Source: JAEUJM01 sp044221555 (GTDB taxonomy: Bacteria > Actinomycetota > Acidimicrobiia > Acidimicrobiales > DATDAH01). Taken from it: a stretch of 34,284 nucleotides of DNA. Positions 31,768-34,284 of the stretch are shown piece after piece. The stretch is from assembly GCA_044221555.1 (NCBI GenBank), contig JBGAOY010000036.1, positions 1-34,284 of the forward strand, in the 5' to 3' direction. A program made the translations under genes and the position numbers. The notes beneath the pieces are model-generated. The model was given only the letters and a program-made list of their open reading frames with translations, had not been told where the DNA came from and ran no database searches. The number at the start of each line of letters is the position of its first letter. The stretch's first letter is position 1.

Positions 31768-32538
31768 ATGACGTCCGACCGCGTCCCCGCCCGCTTCCCC
31801 AGGTTCGACGACGTCGCCGCCGAGCGCGCCCATCGCAAGCAGCGCCTCGCCGCGGCGTTCCGGCTGTTCGGTCAGTTCGGGTTCGACGAGGGGGTGGCCG
31901 GCCACATCACGGCGCGGGACCCGGAGCTCCTCGATCACTTCTGGGTCAACCCGCTGGCGATGAGCTTCAAGCAGATCCGCGTGAAGGACCTGATCCTGGT
32001 GAACGACCGCGGCGAGGTGGTGGAGGGCAGTTGGCCGGTCAACGCCGCCGCGTTCGCGATCCACTCCCAGGTGCACGCCGCCCGTCCCGACGTGGTGGCG
32101 GCCGCGCACGCCCACTCGGTGCACGGCAAGGCCTGGTCGACGCTGCGCCGGCCGCTCGACCCCATCACCCAGGACGCGTGCGTCTTCTACGGCGACCACG
32201 CGGTGTTCGACGACTACACGGGCGTCGTGCTCGACGTCGAGGAGGGCAAGCGCATCGCCCACGCGCTCGGCGGGAACAAGGCCGTCATCCTCTCGAACCA
32301 CGGGCTGCTCACGGTCGGCCAGACCTCGGTCGACGAGGCGGCCTGGTGGTTCATCACCATGGAGCGCACCTGCCAGGCCCAGTTGCTGGCCGAGGCCGCG
32401 GGCACCCCGGTGTTGATCGACCCGGACCAGGCGGAGAAGACCGCCGGGCAGGTGGGCCCACCGATGTCGGGGTGGTTCTCGTTCCAAGCGCTCTACGACT
32501 GGATCGTGTCGATCCAACCCGACCTGCTGGAGGAGTGA
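31768..32538 (+). CDS. Class II aldolase/adducin-family protein
   Basis: 256 residues from ATG 31768. The family fold is clear: LAAAFRLFGQFGFDEGVAGHITARDPE at the start, SFKQIRVKDLILVN, the zinc-binding AAAHAHSVHGKAW (two His), and the third His in LSNHGLLTVGQTSVDEAAWWFITMERTCQAQLLAEAAG. This matches the general class II aldolase/adducin group, whose members cleave phosphorylated or unphosphorylated sugars, or simply bind metal without aldolase action. No substrate can be inferred. It is followed 45 bp later by a luciferase-like oxidoreductase with its own promoter-like sequence. Confidence 0.92.
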   Translation: MTSDRVPARFPRFDDVAAERAHRKQRLAAAFRLFGQFGFDEGVAGHITARDPELLDHFWVNPLAMSFKQIRVKDLILVNDRGEVVEGSWPVNAAAFAIHSQVHAARPDVVAAAHAHSVHGKAWSTLRRPLDPITQDACVFYGDHAVFDDYTGVVLDVEEGKRIAHALGGNKAVILSNHGLLTVGQTSVDEAAWWFITMERTCQAQLLAEAAGTPVLIDPDQAEKTAGQVGPPMSGWFSFQALYDWIVSIQPDLLEE

Positions 32539-32571
32539 CACCCGGAACGCCCGCGGCCGACCGTCATCGCG

Positions 32572-32577
32572 TACGTT
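32572..32577 (+). promoter_or_regulatory. -10-like TACGTT upstream of LLM oxidoreductase gene
   Basis: TACGTT with 6 bp to ATG 32584. An 8-bp match TACGTTGC is shared with the inverted repeat at 31586-31600. Confidence 0.45.
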
Positions 32578-32583
32578 GCCGGC

Positions 32584-33411
32584 ATGCGTTTCGGTCTCGA
32601 TGTCGCGCAGCAGCGGGTGCCCTGGGACGAGCTGGTCAGCCGCGTGCGCCTGGCCGAGGATCTCGGCTTCGACGGCGCCTGGGGCTTCGACCACTTCCAG
32701 CCCATGTACGGCGAGGGGCCGGGTGAGACCTTCGACGGGATGACCACGCTGGCCGCGCTCGCCGGCGCGACGTCGCGCATCCGGCTCGGGCTGCTCGTCA
32801 CGGGGGTGACCTACCGGCACCCGTCGGTGTTCGCGGCCCAGGCCATGACCATCGACCACGCCTCGCACGGCCGGCTCGAGCTGTCACTGGGCGCGGCGTG
32901 GTTCGACAAGGAGCACACCGAGCTCGGCATCCCCTTCCCGCCGACCCCCGAGCGGTTCGACCTGCTCGAGGACACGCTCGAGATCGTGACTCGCCTGTTC
33001 ACGGGCGAGGTGGTGTCCTACGAGGGGGCCGTCGTGTCGCTGCACGACGCGCGGCTCCGGCCGCCACCCGTGCAACAGCCGCGCCCCCCGATCTGGATCG
33101 GCGGCAGCGGGCCGCGACGCACCCTGCCGCTCGTCGCCCGCTACGCCGACGTCTGGCACGCCTGGGGCTCACCGAACTCGCTGCAGGACACGAACGCCCG
33201 CATCGACGAGCTGGCCGCCGAGGCCGGACGCGAGCCCTCGTCGATCATGCGGGCCAGCTCCCTGTCGCTCGACGACCTCGACACCGCCCGACGCCACGCC
33301 GCGAAGTGGCGGGACGCGGGCTACGGCTACCTCGTGTGCGGTTGGCCGGAGGCCGGCCGTGACCAGATCGAGCGGTTCGCCCGCGAGGTGCTGCCCGAGT
33401 TCACCGACTAG
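32584..33411 (+). CDS. Luciferase-like (LLM) F420-dependent oxidoreductase
   Basis: 275 residues. LLM signs: MRFGLDVAQQRVPWDELVSRVRLAEDLGFDGAWGFDHF, IRLGLLVTGVTYRHPSVFAAQAMTIDHASHGRLELSLGAAWF, HTELGIPFPPTPERFDLLEDTLEIVTRLFTGEVVSYEGAVV, and PPIWIGGSGPRRTLPLVARYADVWHAW. This is the common actinobacterial TIGR-type F420 oxidoreductase pattern, though FMN use cannot be excluded. The natural substrate is unknown. The gene is transcribed from its own leaderless-type promoter after the aldolase gene and ends 54 bp before a minisatellite. Confidence 0.92.
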   Translation: MRFGLDVAQQRVPWDELVSRVRLAEDLGFDGAWGFDHFQPMYGEGPGETFDGMTTLAALAGATSRIRLGLLVTGVTYRHPSVFAAQAMTIDHASHGRLELSLGAAWFDKEHTELGIPFPPTPERFDLLEDTLEIVTRLFTGEVVSYEGAVVSLHDARLRPPPVQQPRPPIWIGGSGPRRTLPLVARYADVWHAWGSPNSLQDTNARIDELAAEAGREPSSIMRASSLSLDDLDTARRHAAKWRDAGYGYLVCGWPEAGRDQIERFAREVLPEFTD

Positions 33412-33464
33412 GCACGGACCGGGCCGTCACCCGATCCTCTGACGGACCGGCTGCCGAGGCGCCC

Positions 33465-33544
33465 GCTCACCGGGCCCGGCTCACCGGCCCGGCTCACGGA
33501 CCCAAGCTGACGGGCCCGGCTCACGGGCCCGGCTCACGGCTCGG
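33465..33544. repeat. Six-copy GC-rich 13-14-bp tandem repeat
   Basis: Units start at 33465, 33479, 33492, 33506, 33519 and 33532, each a variant of GCTCACGGGCCCG. The third and the last are diverged. It lies between convergent genes and the last copy overlaps the SnoaL-like stop codon (33534-33536). The GGGCCC core is itself palindromic, so the array could form hairpins. Confidence 0.8.
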
Positions 33545-33956
33545 GGATGAACACGGCCGAGCGGTGCTGGAACCGCCACACGCCGTCCTCGCAGCGCAGC
33601 CGGTCGTGGTACCGGCCCACGACCTGCACCCGCCACCCCCGCTCGCCCGAGCGCAGGAAGACCACGTCGCTGACGGCGGTGGCCTCGTGCTCGTCCCACT
33701 CGGACACCAGCGTGTTCAGCACGAGGTGGCGCTGAGGCCGCTGGGGCGCCCAGGTCGCGTACGCGGCCCGGAGCGCCGGGTGGCCTTCGTGGGTGCCCAT
33801 CCCCGGGATCTCCACCTTGCCGTCGGCGCAGAACGTGGCCACGACGTCGTCGGTGCGGCCGTCGTCGAGGGCCTGGGTGTACGCGGCGATGGCCCGGCGC
33901 ACGCCGGCGTCCACCTCGGCGTAGCTCGGCACGGTCGGTTCGCACGGCTCGGTCAT
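33534..33956 (-). CDS. SnoaL-like (NTF2-fold) protein
   Basis: 140 residues from ATG 33956, with GGGAGG 7 nt upstream. The cone-shaped alpha+beta fold is evident from YAEVDAGVRRAIAAYTQALDDGRTDDVVATFCADGKVEIPGMGTHEGHPALRAAYATW, then RHLVLNTLVSEWDEHEATAVSDVVFLRSGERGWRVQVVGRYHDRLRCEDGVWRFQHRSAVFI. Members are cyclases, isomerases, hydroxylases or the small beta subunit of ring-hydroxylating dioxygenases. The last is attractive because the next upstream gene on the same strand is the end of an alpha subunit, but there is a 109-bp gap with a palindrome between them. Confidence 0.85.
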   Translation of the reverse strand: MTEPCEPTVPSYAEVDAGVRRAIAAYTQALDDGRTDDVVATFCADGKVEIPGMGTHEGHPALRAAYATWAPQRPQRHLVLNTLVSEWDEHEATAVSDVVFLRSGERGWRVQVVGRYHDRLRCEDGVWRFQHRSAVFIPEP

Positions 33957-33989
33957 CGCCCGCCTCCCGGACGCTCGCTCCGCTCGAAC

Positions 33990-34029
33990 TGGAGGAAACA
34001 GCAGTCATATGTGACTGGTATTTCCTCCA
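33990..34029. promoter_or_regulatory. 40-bp imperfect palindrome between oxygenase and SnoaL-like genes
   Basis: Pairing of 33990-34009 with 34010-34029 matches at 17 of 20 positions (mismatches at 33999/34020, 34001/34018 and 34008/34011). Outer arms read TGGAGGAAA / TTTCCTCCA and the inner part is built round CAGTCA..TGACTG. It is strikingly AT-rich for the region. It may be an operator or a factor-dependent terminator; no T-tract follows. Confidence 0.55.
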
Positions 34030-34065
34030 ACTCGGGTCGGCGGGTGGGCGGCACGGTCGGGGCGG

Positions 34066-34284
34066 TCACAGGTCCAGGTCCACGATCGGGCGCTCCAGGG
34101 GGTTGAGGTTGACCTCCCGCAGCGCCGGCGCCAGCCGGTCGTGGGGCAGGCCGGCCAGGTAGCCGTCGACCACGCGCTCGAAGTTGGCCACGCCGCCCTC
34201 GATGCCGGCGGACAGCCGCAGGTACTCGAAGCCCCGGTTGCGCAGGCCCCGCTGCTGGCGGGGCAGGTTCGAGAAGTCCTGGAC
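34066..34284 (-). CDS. Rieske-type ring-hydroxylating oxygenase alpha subunit, C-terminal end (5' end outside window)
   Basis: The last 72 codons of a minus-strand gene are visible; it continues beyond base 34284 and ends with TGA at 34066-34068. The translation begins VQDFSNLPRQQRGLRNRGF and continues EYLRLSAGIEGGVANFERVVDGYLAGLP, ending in PIVDLDL. The phrase (Q/E)DxxNLPRxQRGLRxxGFxxxxLSxxxExxxxNFxRxxDxYL is typical of the very end of aromatic ring-hydroxylating dioxygenase alpha subunits. The Rieske cluster and catalytic iron site are outside the window, so the substrate is unknown. Confidence 0.75.
   Translation of the reverse strand, partial: VQDFSNLPRQQRGLRNRGFEYLRLSAGIEGGVANFERVVDGYLAGLPHDRLAPALREVNLNPLERPIVDLDL

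Noticed and set aside
31621..32868. Minus-strand 415-codon frame across aldolase and LLM genes
   Set aside because: Spans two clear plus-strand genes; shadow.
1..34284. tRNA, rRNA, CRISPR array, insertion sequence or prophage
   Set aside because: No cloverleaf-like sequence, spaced repeat array, transposase, integrase or phage structural gene was seen by eye; a covariance-model search was not possible.

Overview
The window is a GC-rich (roughly 70%) stretch of a bacterial chromosome. Its content points to an actinobacterium, most likely of the class Acidimicrobiia or a relative. The pointers are an F420-type luciferase-like oxidoreductase, a DUF4032 protein, an LpqY/SugABC-like importer, a fused GNAT/NDP-forming acyl-CoA synthetase, and many GTG starts with leaderless-type promoters. 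The taxonomy is inference. I saw no rRNA, tRNA, CRISPR array, insertion sequence or prophage gene. Both ends cut genes: an FtsX-type permease on the left and a Rieske-type ring-hydroxylating oxygenase alpha subunit on the right.

Bases 1-7950 hold the permease end, a TetR regulator whose promoter and start codon lie inside a 16-bp-arm palindrome, a fatty acid hydroxylase/sterol desaturase-type membrane enzyme, an unusually long acyl-CoA dehydrogenase (convergent) with a possible 30-codon upstream ORF, a carotenoid oxygenase, an SCP-x-like thiolase and a CHAD protein. Together they look like a lipid, isoprenoid or apocarotenoid module. Bases 7991-16575 hold the GNAT/acyl-CoA synthetase fusion, two exported proteins (Calx-beta-like and carboxypeptidase-regulatory-repeat), a DUF985 cupin, a small beta-carbonic anhydrase, a DUF1330-like protein, a universal stress protein and two small unknown proteins.

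Bases 16613-28026 hold a membrane Ser/Thr kinase with an extracellular propeller, then a minus-strand operon reading (in transcription order) FAD G3P-dehydrogenase-like protein with a BFD-type iron-sulfur tail, FAD/NAD oxidoreductase, DUF1667 protein and the GTPase EngB. Divergent from it is an LpqY-SugA-SugB-SugC-like sugar ABC importer, which converges on a DUF4032 kinase-fold protein. An 11-bp-arm inverted repeat sits between the two divergent promoters and is a good candidate for a shared operator.

Bases 28091-34284 hold a nitroreductase, a DUF2786-ended protein, a B12-binding radical SAM protein, a [3Fe-4S]-type ferredoxin with an acidic tail, a class II aldolase-family protein, a luciferase-like oxidoreductase, a SnoaL-like protein and the oxygenase end. 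A GC-rich minisatellite and a 40-bp imperfect palindrome flank the SnoaL-like gene.

Across the window at least a dozen start codons are preceded, 6-9 nt upstream, by a TANNNT element. That is the geometry of leaderless transcription, and I used it to choose several starts, including a shorter start for the acyl-CoA synthetase fusion and the radical SAM gene.
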